This document shows positions 8,359 to 16,818 of a DNA stretch of 34,933 nucleotides, one piece after another (the first letter of the stretch is position 1; each line of letters opens with the position of its first letter). A program made the position numbers and the translations under genes. Source of the stretch: CAXYVC01 sp964292295 (GTDB lineage Bacteria > Acidobacteriota > Holophagae > Holophagales > Holophagaceae). The notes beneath the pieces were generated by a model. The model saw only the letters and a list, made by a program, of their open reading frames with translations. It was not told the DNA's origin and searched no databases. The DNA is taken from contig CAXYVC010000020.1 of assembly GCA_964292295.1 (NCBI GenBank), positions 1 to 34,933 on the forward strand. Direction: 5' to 3'.

Positions 8359-9162
8359 ATGCCCTTCCCCTTCTTCCTCCGGACCGCCTACGTCGGAACC
8401 GCCTTCCACGGATGGCAGATCCAGACCTCGCTGCGCAGCGTTCAGGCCGAGCTGTGGCGCGCCCTCCAGGCTCTCGACCCGGAGGCGCCCATGCCCCAGG
8501 GCACGGGCCGCACGGATGCCGGCGTACATGCCCGGGCCCAGGGCGTCCTCATCCGCACCGCGCGCGCCTGGGAACCCTACCGCCTGCTGGCGGCCCTCAA
8601 CGCCCATCTGCCTGCGGACGTCCGCGTCCTGCACGTCCAACCTGTATCTGAGGCTTTCTGGCCGCGCCACCACGCCGTGGCCAAGCGCTACGTCTACCGG
8701 ATCGGAGAAGGTGCGGCGGAGGATCCCTTCTGGCGAGACCGACGCTGGCACGTCCACGGCGCGACCCCTCTGGACCGGGAGGCCATGGCCCAGGCGGCGT
8801 CCTTCCTGCCCGGAACCCATGACTTCTCGAGCTTCCGCCACCAGGAGTGCGCCGCCCGGACTCCGGTCCGCACCATCCACCGCGTGGCCGTGACGGGCGC
8901 CTGGCCCGCGATGGACCTCGTCTTCGAGGGGAACCGCTTCCTCATGCACCAGGTCCGCATCATGGCCGGCACCCTGGTGGAGGTCGGGAAGGGGCGCCGC
9001 AGGGCCGAGGACCTTCAGGAGATCCTGGCCGCACGGGATCGCCGCCGCGCGGGGCACACCGCCCCCGCCCACGGGCTCTACCTGGAGGAGGTGTGGTACC
9101 AGGCCCGCTGGGGCATCGGCAGCCCGAGCCCCTGGGGCGAACCCGACGAGGAGCCGTTCTAA
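8359..9162 (+). CDS. truA: tRNA pseudouridine(38-40) synthase TruA
   Basis: Converts uridines 38-40 of the tRNA anticodon stem to pseudouridine. The 267 residues have the family layout: RTAYVGTAFHGWQIQ at the N-terminus, the catalytic loop GTGRTDAGVHA with nucleophile D53, KRYVYRIG, HDFSSFRHQ, and the C-terminal FLMHQVRIMAGTLVEVGKGR motif. The start at ATG 8359 gives a normal N-terminus. It has no ribosome binding site, and a -10 hexamer lies 6 nt upstream, so it is probably translated from a leaderless message. A degenerate GGDEF gene follows after 53 bp. Confidence 0.95.
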   Translation: MPFPFFLRTAYVGTAFHGWQIQTSLRSVQAELWRALQALDPEAPMPQGTGRTDAGVHARAQGVLIRTARAWEPYRLLAALNAHLPADVRVLHVQPVSEAFWPRHHAVAKRYVYRIGEGAAEDPFWRDRRWHVHGATPLDREAMAQAASFLPGTHDFSSFRHQECAARTPVRTIHRVAVTGAWPAMDLVFEGNRFLMHQVRIMAGTLVEVGKGRRRAEDLQEILAARDRRRAGHTAPAHGLYLEEVWYQARWGIGSPSPWGEPDEEPF

Positions 9163-9215
9163 GGTCCTCCCGGAGGCCCGCCGAAAGAACGGGGAACGCC
9201 TCCGCCGGAGTTCCC

Positions 9216-10103
9216 ATGACCCCAGACAAGTCCGTCATCCTGGTCCTCGGCGGCGAGGCGGAGGACCTGCCGGTCCTGGCCCAGGCGGCCTCCGGCCACA
9301 CCGTCCTCGGGGTTCCGAGGCCCGAGGCCCTTCCGACCCTGATCGCGGAGCACAGCCCCGACCTGCTGGTGCTTGGCCCCACCCAGGCCACGTCCCTCCT
9401 TGAACGCCCCGATGCCCCACGCACCGCCCTGCTGCTCGTCGTGGCCCCCGGGGAGCAGGCTGCGGCGGAAGCCCTTCTGGAACGGGGCGCCGGAGACGTT
9501 CTCGTCCGCCCGTTCAGTCCCGAAGCCGCCCGGGCGCGGATGGCCAACGTGATCGCCCGCCACCGCTACCACGCGCTCCTCCGCCGCATCGTGTCCGTGG
9601 ATCCCCTCACGGGCCTGGCCAACCGCCGCCGCTTCGACCACGCACTCGACCTGGAGTGGCGCCGTGCCCTCCGCGGGCAGTCTCCCCTGGCCATCGTCCT
9701 GGTGGAGCTGGACCACTTCCGGACCTTCCCGGGACGCTACGGAAGAAGCGCAGCGGACGCCTGCCTCCTGCAGGTGGCCGATGCCCTGGAAAGCTGTCTG
9801 CTCCGAGCCGGCGACCTGGTGGCGCGCATCGACGACGGCCGCTTCGGGTGCGTCCTCCCCGAGACGGACCGGATCGGCGCCGTGGCGGTCGCGGAGCGCA
9901 TGCGCGCGGAGGTGGCGGCCCTGGCCATTCCCCACGCGGGCTCGCGCACCGCGCCGACCCTGACCGCCAGCCTCGGGGTGGCCACCTGCACCCCTCCCCA
10001 CGACGAAGGCCACGAGGAACTGCTCGCGGAAGCGGAGCACCGCCTCACCCAGGCCAAGGGCCGCGGCCGCAACCAGGTGGTCTTCGGCCAGAGCACGCCC
10101 TGA
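9216..10103 (+). CDS. Degenerate receiver plus degenerate GGDEF domain protein
   Basis: 295 residues; start ATG 9216 with GGAG 5 nt upstream. Residues 1-120 resemble a response-regulator receiver (SVILVLG, PDLLVLGPT, GAGDVLVRPFSPEAARARM), but the acidic pocket and the phospho-accepting Asp are missing (LVLG instead of LLD). Residues 125-290 are a GGDEF domain with DPLTGLANRRRFD, VELDHFRTFPGRYG and SLGVAT. The signature GGDEF is DDGRF and the usual ND of the nucleotide site is PG, so diguanylate cyclase activity is unlikely. The inhibitory I-site motif RAGD sits five residues before DDGRF, the canonical spacing, so binding of cyclic di-GMP remains possible. Inference: a c-di-GMP-responsive adaptor rather than an enzyme. 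A second c-di-GMP-type gene (HD-GYP) is at 32.5 kb. Confidence 0.82.
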   Translation: MTPDKSVILVLGGEAEDLPVLAQAASGHTVLGVPRPEALPTLIAEHSPDLLVLGPTQATSLLERPDAPRTALLLVVAPGEQAAAEALLERGAGDVLVRPFSPEAARARMANVIARHRYHALLRRIVSVDPLTGLANRRRFDHALDLEWRRALRGQSPLAIVLVELDHFRTFPGRYGRSAADACLLQVADALESCLLRAGDLVARIDDGRFGCVLPETDRIGAVAVAERMRAEVAALAIPHAGSRTAPTLTASLGVATCTPPHDEGHEELLAEAEHRLTQAKGRGRNQVVFGQSTP

Positions 10104-10110
10104 GGGCGCC

Positions 10111-10707
10111 TCACAGCGCCCGCCGTCCCTCCAGCGCGCGGTCCAGCGTCAGGTCGTCGGCATATTCCAGGTCGCTTCCGATGGGGAGCCCCAGCCCGAT
10201 GCGGGACACCTTCATGCCCATGGGCTCGAGGATGCGGGCCAGCCAGGAGGCCGTGGCCTCGCCATCCAGGGTGGGATTCGTGGCCAGCACGATCTCGCGG
10301 ATCCGCCCGTCCTCGAGGCGGCGCAAGAGCTCGCGCACCCTCAACTGGTCGGGACCGACGCCCCGAAGGGGGCTGATGACACCGCCGAGCACGTGGTAGC
10401 GCCCCCGGAAGCGGCCGCTCCGTTCGAAGGTCAGCACGTTGCTGGCCTCCGCCACGACCACCAGCACGGACGGATCCCGATCCGGATCCTCGCAGACGCT
10501 GCACACGGGCCGGTCGGTGAAGCTCCCGCAGACCTCGCAGAAGCCGACCTTGCGGGCCGCCTGCCCAAGGAGCTCGCCCAGGTGCTCCATGGCGGCGGGC
10601 CCCTCCTTGAGCAGGTGCAGCGCCATGCGCTGGGCGCTCTTCGAACCCACGCCGGGCAGTTTCTGGAGGGCCTCGACGACCGCTTCCAGGGGAGCGGGAA
10701 GCTTCAT
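10111..10707 (-). CDS. recR: Recombination mediator protein RecR
   Basis: Acts with RecO (and RecF) to load RecA at gaps in recombinational repair. The 198 residues are full length: helix-hairpin-helix (LPGVGSKSAQRMALHLL), Cys4 zinc finger C57-x2-C60...C69-x2-C72, and a TOPRIM domain (VLVVVAEASNVLTFERSG, then GRYHVLGGVISPLRGVGP) with the C-terminal Walker-like ADDLTLDRAL. Start ATG 10707 lies 1 nt after the ybaB stop, the widespread ybaB-recR operon. It ends only 7 bp from the convergent GGDEF gene. Confidence 0.97.
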   Translation of the reverse strand: MKLPAPLEAVVEALQKLPGVGSKSAQRMALHLLKEGPAAMEHLGELLGQAARKVGFCEVCGSFTDRPVCSVCEDPDRDPSVLVVVAEASNVLTFERSGRFRGRYHVLGGVISPLRGVGPDQLRVRELLRRLEDGRIREIVLATNPTLDGEATASWLARILEPMGMKVSRIGLGLPIGSDLEYADDLTLDRALEGRRAL

Positions 10708-10708
10708 C

Positions 10709-11005
10709 TCAGAGACCGGGGATGCCGAGGCCCGCGCCCAGGCCGCCCGTCACCTTCTTCAGGCCCTCGTCGGCCTTCTGGGCGGCGTCGCGGAAGGCCG
10801 CCGTGATCAGGTCCTCCAGCAGGGAGGGATCCTCGGGATCGATGGCGTCCTTGGCGATGGAAAGGCCCACCAGCTCCTTGGAGCCGTTGAGGGTGACCTT
10901 CACGGAGCCGCCGCCCGCCGTGCCCTCGGCACGCAGGTTCTGCTGGGCGTCCAGCAGCTTCTGCTGCATGGCCTGGGCCTGCTTCATCAGGAATCGCATG
11001 TCCAT
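10709..11005 (-). CDS. ybaB: Nucleoid-associated protein YbaB/EbfC family
   Basis: Small dimeric DNA-binding protein, nearly always encoded beside recR. The 98 residues show the family features: N-terminal helix rich in Met/Gln (MRFLMKQAQAMQQKLLDAQ), then GGGSVKVTLNGSKELVGLSI, the IDPEDPSLLEDLI segment and AFRDAAQKADEGLKKVTGGL at the C-terminus. The start ATG 11005 has GGAGG 6 nt upstream; longer open frame upstream belongs to the shadow of the DUF2062 gene, whose stop is 2 nt away. Operon order on the minus strand is thiL, DUF2062, ybaB, recR. Confidence 0.95.
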   Translation of the reverse strand: MDMRFLMKQAQAMQQKLLDAQQNLRAEGTAGGGSVKVTLNGSKELVGLSIAKDAIDPEDPSLLEDLITAAFRDAAQKADEGLKKVTGGLGAGLGIPGL

Positions 11006-11007
11006 GG

Positions 11008-11574
11008 TCAACCTCCGATGGGTGGTTCGGCATCCGGCCGCGGAAGGGGAAGGTGGAGCCCGGAGAGCTGCGCCGCGCGCATGCGGCGGGCCAGCCAGAG
11101 CATGCCCGCGTAGCCTCCCGCAAGGGCCAGCGCGGAGAGGAGGAAGCCCCCAAGCAGGTAGGGCGCCAGGATGGGCTTCATCATGGCCAGCAGCCCGCGC
11201 AGCCCCTCGCCGCTGGCGAAGCTGCGCCAGCCGATGGCCTCCCACGAGATGCCCGAGAGGTCCAGGTGCAGCCCGCGGCCCATCACCAGGTTGCCCAGGT
11301 AGGTGCTGGCCGTGGCCATGGGCACCATCGTCCAGGGGTTGTTGATGAGCATGGCCGCGAAGATCAGCGGCCGGTGCAGGCGCCTCGAGCAGAGGCACAG
11401 CACCACACAAATCCAGGTGTGGAGCCCCAGCAGCGGGTTCCAGGAGACGGAAAAGCCCAGGGCGAAGCTGAGGGCCACCTGCTCCGGCGTGAGCTCCGGA
11501 TGGAGGATGTGCCCCTTCATCCTGGACCACAGGCCGGGCTTGCGGCTGGGCGGGGGCGTGCGGGAAGGATCCAT
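11008..11574 (-). CDS. DUF2062 membrane protein
   Basis: 188 residues. A short basic N-terminus (SRMKGHILHPELTPEQVALSF) leads into hydrophobic segments with the family's typical ALGFSVSWNPLLGLHTW and MLINNPWTMVPM, and a later membrane helix pair (LLGGFLLSALALAGGYAGML). DUF2062 proteins are small inner-membrane proteins of unknown role. ATG 11574 is chosen; a TTG 15 nt upstream overlaps the thiL stop and is the alternative. Neither has a strong ribosome binding site, so coupling to thiL translation is likely. It sits between thiL and ybaB with gaps of 4 and 2 nt. Confidence 0.82.
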   Translation of the reverse strand: MDPSRTPPPSRKPGLWSRMKGHILHPELTPEQVALSFALGFSVSWNPLLGLHTWICVVLCLCSRRLHRPLIFAAMLINNPWTMVPMATASTYLGNLVMGRGLHLDLSGISWEAIGWRSFASGEGLRGLLAMMKPILAPYLLGGFLLSALALAGGYAGMLWLARRMRAAQLSGLHLPLPRPDAEPPIGG

Positions 11575-11578
11575 CGGC

Positions 11579-12496
11579 TCAGGGGGCAAAGTGGTCGAAG
11601 CTCAGGTCGGTCAGGGGCCGCGCCCCTCCCCGTCCATCATAGAGGAGGAGGGGTGCCTCTCCCCGGGGAAGTGCCTCCGCCACGGCGCGCAGGGGAACCC
11701 CCAGCCGCGCCTCCAGCTCCGCCTGGGCCAGGGAGGACGCGAAGCAGCGGGCGTAGTCCTCCCCGCCCTTCACCTCGTCCGGAGCGAGGCTGGCCTCCAG
11801 CGCCAGGCTCAAGCCCGAGGCCTCCGCCAGCATGTGGAGGTCCCGGCTCAGGCCGTCCGAGAGGTCGATGCAGGCATGCACCTCCGGGATCCCCGCGAGG
11901 GCGAGACCCAGCCCCAGGCGCGGATGCGGGTCCAGGTGCGCGGCGAGGTCCGGGTCGGGGCCTTGGGGATCCCAGCGCAGGCCGGCCTGGAGCTTCCGCA
12001 GGCCGCGCAGGCTCACGCCCAGGGGCTGGTCCACGTAGATCCGGTCGCCTGCGCGCACGCCGTCCCGGCGCAGCCAGCGCGCCGCCGCGCCGAAGGCCGT
12101 GATGCCGAGCCCCAGCCCCGACGCGCGCCCGACCGTATCGCCGCCGATGACGGGCACGCCGGTCTCGACAGCCGCCCCTGCCAGGCCCTTCAGGAAGGCC
12201 TCCAGCCATGCGGGGTCCAGGTCCCGCCCCAGGGCAAGGGTCAGCGTGAAGCCCAGGGGCGCGGCGCCGCTGGCGTCCAGGTCGGAGAGGTTCACCATGA
12301 GGAGCTTGCGCCCCAGCAGCTCCGGGGGATGCCAGTCCAGGCGGAAGTGCTGGCCCGACTCCATCAGGTCCGTGGTCACCAGCAGCCGGTGGCCCGGCGG
12401 CGTCGGAGGCAGCGCGCCGCAGTCGTCATCGAGCTCCGCCCCCCCGGGCAGGAGCGCCCGGACCCGAGCGATGATGGCGTCCTCCTGAAGCCTCAC
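11579..12496 (-). CDS. thiL: Thiamine-monophosphate kinase ThiL
   Basis: Phosphorylates thiamine monophosphate to thiamine pyrophosphate, the active cofactor; PurM-like fold, cytosolic. Visible motifs: EDAIIARVRALLPGGAELDDDCGAL (first Mg/ATP-binding acidic cluster), LLVTTDLMESGQHF, GRKLLMVNLSDLDASGAAPLG, VIGGDTVGRASGLGLGITAFG, and ACIDLSDGLSRDLHMLAEASG. The preferred start is GTG 12496, preceded by GGAGG 5 nt upstream and placing RLQEDAIIARV at the N-terminus (305 residues). A GTG at 12526 with GGAG is possible. Head of the thiL-DUF2062-ybaB-recR run. Confidence 0.92.
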   Translation of the reverse strand: MRLQEDAIIARVRALLPGGAELDDDCGALPPTPPGHRLLVTTDLMESGQHFRLDWHPPELLGRKLLMVNLSDLDASGAAPLGFTLTLALGRDLDPAWLEAFLKGLAGAAVETGVPVIGGDTVGRASGLGLGITAFGAAARWLRRDGVRAGDRIYVDQPLGVSLRGLRKLQAGLRWDPQGPDPDLAAHLDPHPRLGLGLALAGIPEVHACIDLSDGLSRDLHMLAEASGLSLALEASLAPDEVKGGEDYARCFASSLAQAELEARLGVPLRAVAEALPRGEAPLLLYDGRGGARPLTDLSFDHFAP

Positions 12497-12548
12497 GACA
12501 GCCTCCCAGCCCGCCGCGGCGGGCACGTCACTCCGCTCGCCCGGACCG

Positions 12549-13013
12549 CTAGACGTCCTGGAGGCCGACGTTCACCTCGAAGTCGCCGTAGGGCGTGGTG
12601 AAGGGGATGCCGATGCAGGACACATGGCTGGAGCGGCTGATGTGGTGGCCCCGCCCCACCACCACGGTCGGCACGGAGATGTTGAGCTGGTGGCCCTCGT
12701 TCATGAGCGTGCGCCGCGCGTCGCCCACCACGATGTTGCCGATCTCGCCCACCGCGTCCTCCACATTCTGGTTCAGGGCGGTGATCTCCTCCATGAGCAT
12801 GTTGGAGGCAACCTTGCAGGCCAGCACCTCCGGCATGCTGATGATGATGGAGCCCGTGGTCTCGCCCGTGAGGCCGATGATCGAGCTGATGTCGTAGGTG
12901 GTGATCAGGTCCTCGCGCAGCTCCAGGCCCGTCTTCTCGGCCTGGATCCCCGCCATCATCTGGAGGCTCCGCAGGGTGCTCTCGATGAAGGGGTTGATGT
13001 AGGCAACGTTCAT
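12549..13013 (-). CDS. cheX: Chemotaxis phosphatase CheX
   Basis: CheC/CheX/FliY-family protein that dephosphorylates CheY-P. 154 residues, the usual CheX length. It starts MNVAYINPFIESTLRSLQMM and carries one active-site motif D86-x3-E90-x2-N93 (DAVGEIGNIVVGDARR), as in CheX rather than the two copies of CheC. GSIIISMPEVLACKVASNML is the preceding strand-helix, and the C-terminus is a beta-rich HVSCIGIPFTTPYGDFEVNVGLQ. The start is ATG 13013, with GGAG 8 nt upstream. It is divergent from yqeY with a 102-bp gap and is a lone chemotaxis gene here. Confidence 0.88.
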   Translation of the reverse strand: MNVAYINPFIESTLRSLQMMAGIQAEKTGLELREDLITTYDISSIIGLTGETTGSIIISMPEVLACKVASNMLMEEITALNQNVEDAVGEIGNIVVGDARRTLMNEGHQLNISVPTVVVGRGHHISRSSHVSCIGIPFTTPYGDFEVNVGLQDV

Positions 13014-13115
13014 GCGGCGCGCTCCTGCGATCCCCCATGCTACCGCATGGCCTCGGCTTGATGGGCGGGAGGGCCGACGGCACGATAGAGGATTACCGAT
13101 CTTTCGGAGGTTGCC

Positions 13116-13565
13116 GTGCTCGACCGGCTGCAGAAGGACCTGAAGGACGCCATGCTCGCCCGGGACGCTGCCCGGACGCAGGTGCTCCGCATGGCCCTGG
13201 CCGCCTACAAGAACGAGGCCGTGGCCAAGGGGCTCGGCCCCCAGGGAACCCTGGAGGAGGCGGACGCCCTGTCCGTGCTCAAGCGGCTGGTCAAATCCCG
13301 CGAGGAGAGCGCCGAGCAGTTCCTGAAGGGCGGCTCCCCCGAGCGCGCGGCGCAGGAGCGCGCCGAGATCACGGTGCTCCAGGCCTACCTGCCCGCCATG
13401 CTGGAGGGAGTCCAGCTCGAAGCGGCCGTCCGCGAGGCCATCGCGGATGCCGGCGCCACCTCGAAGAAGGACATCGGCGCCGTGATGAAGCAGATGCAGG
13501 CCCGCCACGCGGGCCGCTTCGACGGCCGCAGCGCCAACCAGCTCATCCAGACCCTTCTGCCCTGA
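13116..13565 (+). CDS. yqeY: YqeY/GatB-tail family protein
   Basis: 149 residues matching the YqeY family, which resembles the C-terminal tRNA-binding tail of GatB; its exact role is unproven. Motifs: LQKDLKDAMLARDAARTQVLRM, then AEQFLKGG, and the conserved ERAEITVLQAYLPAML, ATSKKDIGAVMKQM and GRFDGRSANQLI. The start is GTG 13116, with GGAGG 5 nt upstream. proS follows after 26 bp, so cotranscription is likely. Confidence 0.9.
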   Translation: MLDRLQKDLKDAMLARDAARTQVLRMALAAYKNEAVAKGLGPQGTLEEADALSVLKRLVKSREESAEQFLKGGSPERAAQERAEITVLQAYLPAMLEGVQLEAAVREAIADAGATSKKDIGAVMKQMQARHAGRFDGRSANQLIQTLLP

Positions 13566-13591
13566 CCCTTACCTTCCGAACAGGAATCCCC

Positions 13592-15373
13592 GTGAAGCAG
13601 TCCCGACTCCTCATCCAGACCCTGCGCGAAACCCCCAAGGACGCCGACGTCGTGAGCCAGCAGCTCATGATGCGCGCCGGCATGATCCAGAAGCTCGCCG
13701 CGGGCATCTACACCTACCTTCCCCTGGCCGCCCGCAGCATCAAGAAGTTCGAGCAGATCGTCCGCGAGGAGCTCGAGAAGGACGGCTGCCAGGAGCTCCT
13801 GATGCCCATGGTCCAGCCCGCCGAGCTCTGGCAGGAGAGCGGCCGCTGGTCCTTCTACGGCAAGGAGCTGCTGCGCTTCAAGGACCGCAAGGACGCCGAC
13901 TTCTGCCTGGGCCCCACCCACGAGGAGGTGATCACCGACGTGGTGCGGCGCAGCGTGCGCAGCTACAAGCAGCTGCCCATGAACCTCTTCCAGATCCAGG
14001 GCAAGTTCCGGGACGAGATCCGCCCCCGCTTCGGCCTGATGCGCGGACGCGAGTTCGTCATGAAGGACGGCTACTCCTTCCACGCGGATGACGCGGACGC
14101 GGACCGCGAGTACTGGGTGATGTTCAACGCCTACAAGCGCATCTTCGGACGCCTGGGCGTGAAGTTCCGCCCGGTGGAGGCCGACAGCGGCGCCATTGGC
14201 GGCAGCTTCACCCACGAGTTCCACGTGCTGGCCGGCAGCGGCGAGGACGCGATCCTCAGCTGCGACAGCTGCGACTACACCAGCAACAGCGAGAAGACCG
14301 AGGCGCCGAAGCTGCCCTTCGCCTATGCCGACGAAGCGGAGCTGCCCCTCCGGAAGGCCCACTTCGACACCACCGGTATCGTGAACATGGAGGAGCAGGC
14401 CAAGGCCTTCAAAGATGCGGAACACGATGGCCTGCCGCTCGACCACTGCTCCAAGTTCTACCTCTACCGCGCCACCAAGGGCGAGACGAGCTGGGACCTG
14501 GGCCTGGTGCTCCGCGCCGACCACGAGCCGAACCTCGTGAAGCTGCGGAACCTCCTGGGTGCCGACGGGCTGGACCTCGTCCCCCTGGACGAAGCGGAAG
14601 CCCTGGCCAGCTGCAAGTCCGGCTTCATCGGTCCCGTGGGCCTCAAGGTCCCGATGTACGTGGACCGCAGCCTGGAGGGCGCCTTCAACCTCACCTGCGG
14701 CGCCAACCAGGATGGCCGCCATCACTTCGGTTTCAAGCCGGAGCGGGACCTCGGCGACCTCAAGGGTTTCTTCGATCTGCGCATGGCGACGGAGGGCGAC
14801 GCCTGCCCGCGCTGCGGCAAGGGGCACTACCAGGCCTTCCGGGGCATCGAGGTGGGCCAGGTCTTCAAGCTCGGCACCAAATATTCCAAGGCCATGGGCT
14901 GCACCTACCTGGACGAGCAGGGCAAGGAGCAGCCGATGGTCATGGGCTGCTACGGCATCGGCGTGACCCGCACCGTCGCGGCGGTCATCGAGCAGAACTA
15001 CGACGCGGACGGGATCATCTGGCCCTGGCCCGTGGCGCCGTACCACGTGCACCTGCTCAGCCTGGACCCCGCCAACCCCGAGGTGGCCGAGGTCGCGAAC
15101 CGGCTGGAGCGCGAGCTGGAGGCCGCCGGCCTCGAGGTGCTCCACGACGAGCGCGAGGGCATGAGCCCCGGCGCCAAGTTCAAGGACGCGGACCTGCTGG
15201 GCTTCCCCTTGAGGGTGGTCGTGGGCGCCAAGGGCCTGAAGGACGGCGTGGTGGAGCTGAAGGACCGCCGCACCAAGGAGGTGCAGAAGTGCGCCCCCGA
15301 GGCCCTGGCGGGCGCCGTGCTCGAGGCCAGGGCCCGCATCCTGCGGGAACTCCAGGAGGCCGGAGGCCGCTAG
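13592..15373 (+). CDS. proS: Prolyl-tRNA synthetase ProS (bacterial type)
   Basis: Class II aminoacyl-tRNA synthetase, 593 residues. Class motifs are clear: motif 1 around RAGMIQKLAAGIYTYLP, motif 2 FRDEIRPRFGLMRGREFVMKD and motif 3 GCYGIGVTRTVAAVIEQ. Between motifs 2 and 3 lies the roughly 180-residue insertion domain typical of bacterial ProS, which edits mis-charged Ala-tRNA(Pro) (YLYRATKGE, VGLKVPMYVDRSLEG). The anticodon-binding domain is C-terminal (YHVHLLSLDP to the end). Two Cys pairs (CDSCDYTSN and CPRCGKGHYQ) flank the insertion. GTG 13592 is the start, with AGGA upstream. Its TAG stop lies in a CTAG shared with the opposing xseA stop. Confidence 0.96.
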   Translation: MKQSRLLIQTLRETPKDADVVSQQLMMRAGMIQKLAAGIYTYLPLAARSIKKFEQIVREELEKDGCQELLMPMVQPAELWQESGRWSFYGKELLRFKDRKDADFCLGPTHEEVITDVVRRSVRSYKQLPMNLFQIQGKFRDEIRPRFGLMRGREFVMKDGYSFHADDADADREYWVMFNAYKRIFGRLGVKFRPVEADSGAIGGSFTHEFHVLAGSGEDAILSCDSCDYTSNSEKTEAPKLPFAYADEAELPLRKAHFDTTGIVNMEEQAKAFKDAEHDGLPLDHCSKFYLYRATKGETSWDLGLVLRADHEPNLVKLRNLLGADGLDLVPLDEAEALASCKSGFIGPVGLKVPMYVDRSLEGAFNLTCGANQDGRHHFGFKPERDLGDLKGFFDLRMATEGDACPRCGKGHYQAFRGIEVGQVFKLGTKYSKAMGCTYLDEQGKEQPMVMGCYGIGVTRTVAAVIEQNYDADGIIWPWPVAPYHVHLLSLDPANPEVAEVANRLERELEAAGLEVLHDEREGMSPGAKFKDADLLGFPLRVVVGAKGLKDGVVELKDRRTKEVQKCAPEALAGAVLEARARILRELQEAGGR

Positions 15374-16677
15374 CCTAGCCGGGCCCTCCGGGCGCCGTCC
15401 TTCCAGCGCAGGTCCAGCCCTGCCCCTTCCGGAAGGGCCAGGGCCGAGGTGACGGGGCGGCCGTCCTCGCCCAGCGCCAGCACGAAGCCCCGCTCCAGGG
15501 GCCCCGTGGGGTCGAGGCCCACCAGGCGCGCGCCGAGCACATCCAGGCGCCGAGCGGAAGCAGCGAGGCGGCGCTCCAGGGCCGGGAGCAGGCGGCGCCG
15601 CGCCTCCACCAGGCGGGGGCGGTCCGCCTCACCCAGAAGGCTTCCCGCGTGGGCCAGCCGCTGCCGCAGCAGGACCAGGCGGTGCCGGGCACCGTCCACA
15701 CGCCGCTGAGGATGGGCCTGGTGCAGGCGCTGGAGCAGGCGCTCCAGGCGCTGGCGGGCCGGGGCGCAGGGGTCCAGGCGCAGCAGGCCGTGTTCCAGGC
15801 GCAGGTTCAGCTCCGTCTCGAGGCCCCGCATCCGCCAGTCCAGGCGCGCCTGGAGCGCCTCCAGACGCCGCCGGAGCTCGGACTGCAGGCGCGCGCGGTC
15901 CGGCGTGGCCAGCTCCGCGGCCTGGCTGGGGGTGGCCGCGCGGCGGTCCGCCGCCAGGTCCACCAGGGTCACGTCGATCTCGTGGCCCACGCCCGTCACC
16001 ACGGGCAGCGGGCAGGCGGCCACCGCCCGCACCAGGTCCGGGTCGTTGAAGCCCCAGAGGTCCTCCAGGCTGCCGCCGCCCCGTACCAGCAGCACCGCGT
16101 CACAGCCCCAGTAGGGATCCGAAACCTCCTGCAGGGCCATGAGGTTCTCGGGCACGCAGCGCTCGCCCTGGGCGGCGGCGGGCGCCACCAGCAGGTGCAC
16201 GCCGGGCGCGCGACGGGCCGTCACCTCCAGCACGTCCCTGAGGGCCGCCCCCCCCATGGCCGCCACCACACCGAGCCTCCGGGGCAGGGGCGGCAGGGGC
16301 CGCTTGGGGCGGTCGAAGAGCCCCTCGGCCCGCAGCTGGGCCTCCAGCGCCCGCAGGCGCGCCTGCAGATCCCCCTGTCCCGCGGGCTCGCAGTGGGTCA
16401 CGGCCAGGGTGAGGCTGCCCCCGGCCACGTAGACGTTGAGGCTGCCCTTCACCACCACCCGCTCGCCGGCCCTGGGCAGGTGGGAGAGGAAGCGCTGCTG
16501 ACTGGCCCACACCGCGCAGGAGAGCGCGGCGCCCTCCTCCTTGAGCGAGAAATACAGGTGGCGCCCAGAGCTGCGCAGGTTCGACACCTCGCCCACCACG
16601 CACACGGCGGCGAAGGGCGGTTCCAGCCGCGCCTTCACCTGCTCCAGCAGCCGCTTGACCGGGATCGGACCTTCCAT
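15370..16677 (-). CDS. xseA: Exodeoxyribonuclease VII large subunit XseA
   Basis: Catalytic subunit of exonuclease VII, which degrades single-stranded DNA from both ends. 435 residues: N-terminal OB fold (CVVGEVSNLRSSGRHLYFSLKEE), then the catalytic core with RLGVVAAMGGAALRDVLEV, VLLVRGGGSLEDLWGFNDPDLVRA and VVTGVGHEIDVTLVDLAADRRAATPSQAAEL, and a long coiled-coil C-terminal region rich in Arg/Leu. The usual T-S-P of the core is A-M-G here (VVAAMGGAA). Start ATG 16677 matches the family N-terminus; a much longer open frame upstream is an artefact of the GC-rich opposite strand. The small subunit xseB is not in the window. It converges with proS, overlapping by 4 nt. Confidence 0.94.
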   Translation of the reverse strand: MEGPIPVKRLLEQVKARLEPPFAAVCVVGEVSNLRSSGRHLYFSLKEEGAALSCAVWASQQRFLSHLPRAGERVVVKGSLNVYVAGGSLTLAVTHCEPAGQGDLQARLRALEAQLRAEGLFDRPKRPLPPLPRRLGVVAAMGGAALRDVLEVTARRAPGVHLLVAPAAAQGERCVPENLMALQEVSDPYWGCDAVLLVRGGGSLEDLWGFNDPDLVRAVAACPLPVVTGVGHEIDVTLVDLAADRRAATPSQAAELATPDRARLQSELRRRLEALQARLDWRMRGLETELNLRLEHGLLRLDPCAPARQRLERLLQRLHQAHPQRRVDGARHRLVLLRQRLAHAGSLLGEADRPRLVEARRRLLPALERRLAASARRLDVLGARLVGLDPTGPLERGFVLALGEDGRPVTSALALPEGAGLDLRWKDGARRARLG

Positions 16678-16818
16678 GGGGCCATGATCCCACGGCACCG
16701 GACCAGAGGCTCCGGCAGCCATGGTCTGCACACGAAAGGTGGCATGTTCCCGCCCTTGATGCGATCCTGTACGGCTGGTCTGCGCCCGGAGTGTGCGCGG
16801 CCCGATGGGAGCCCCTGC

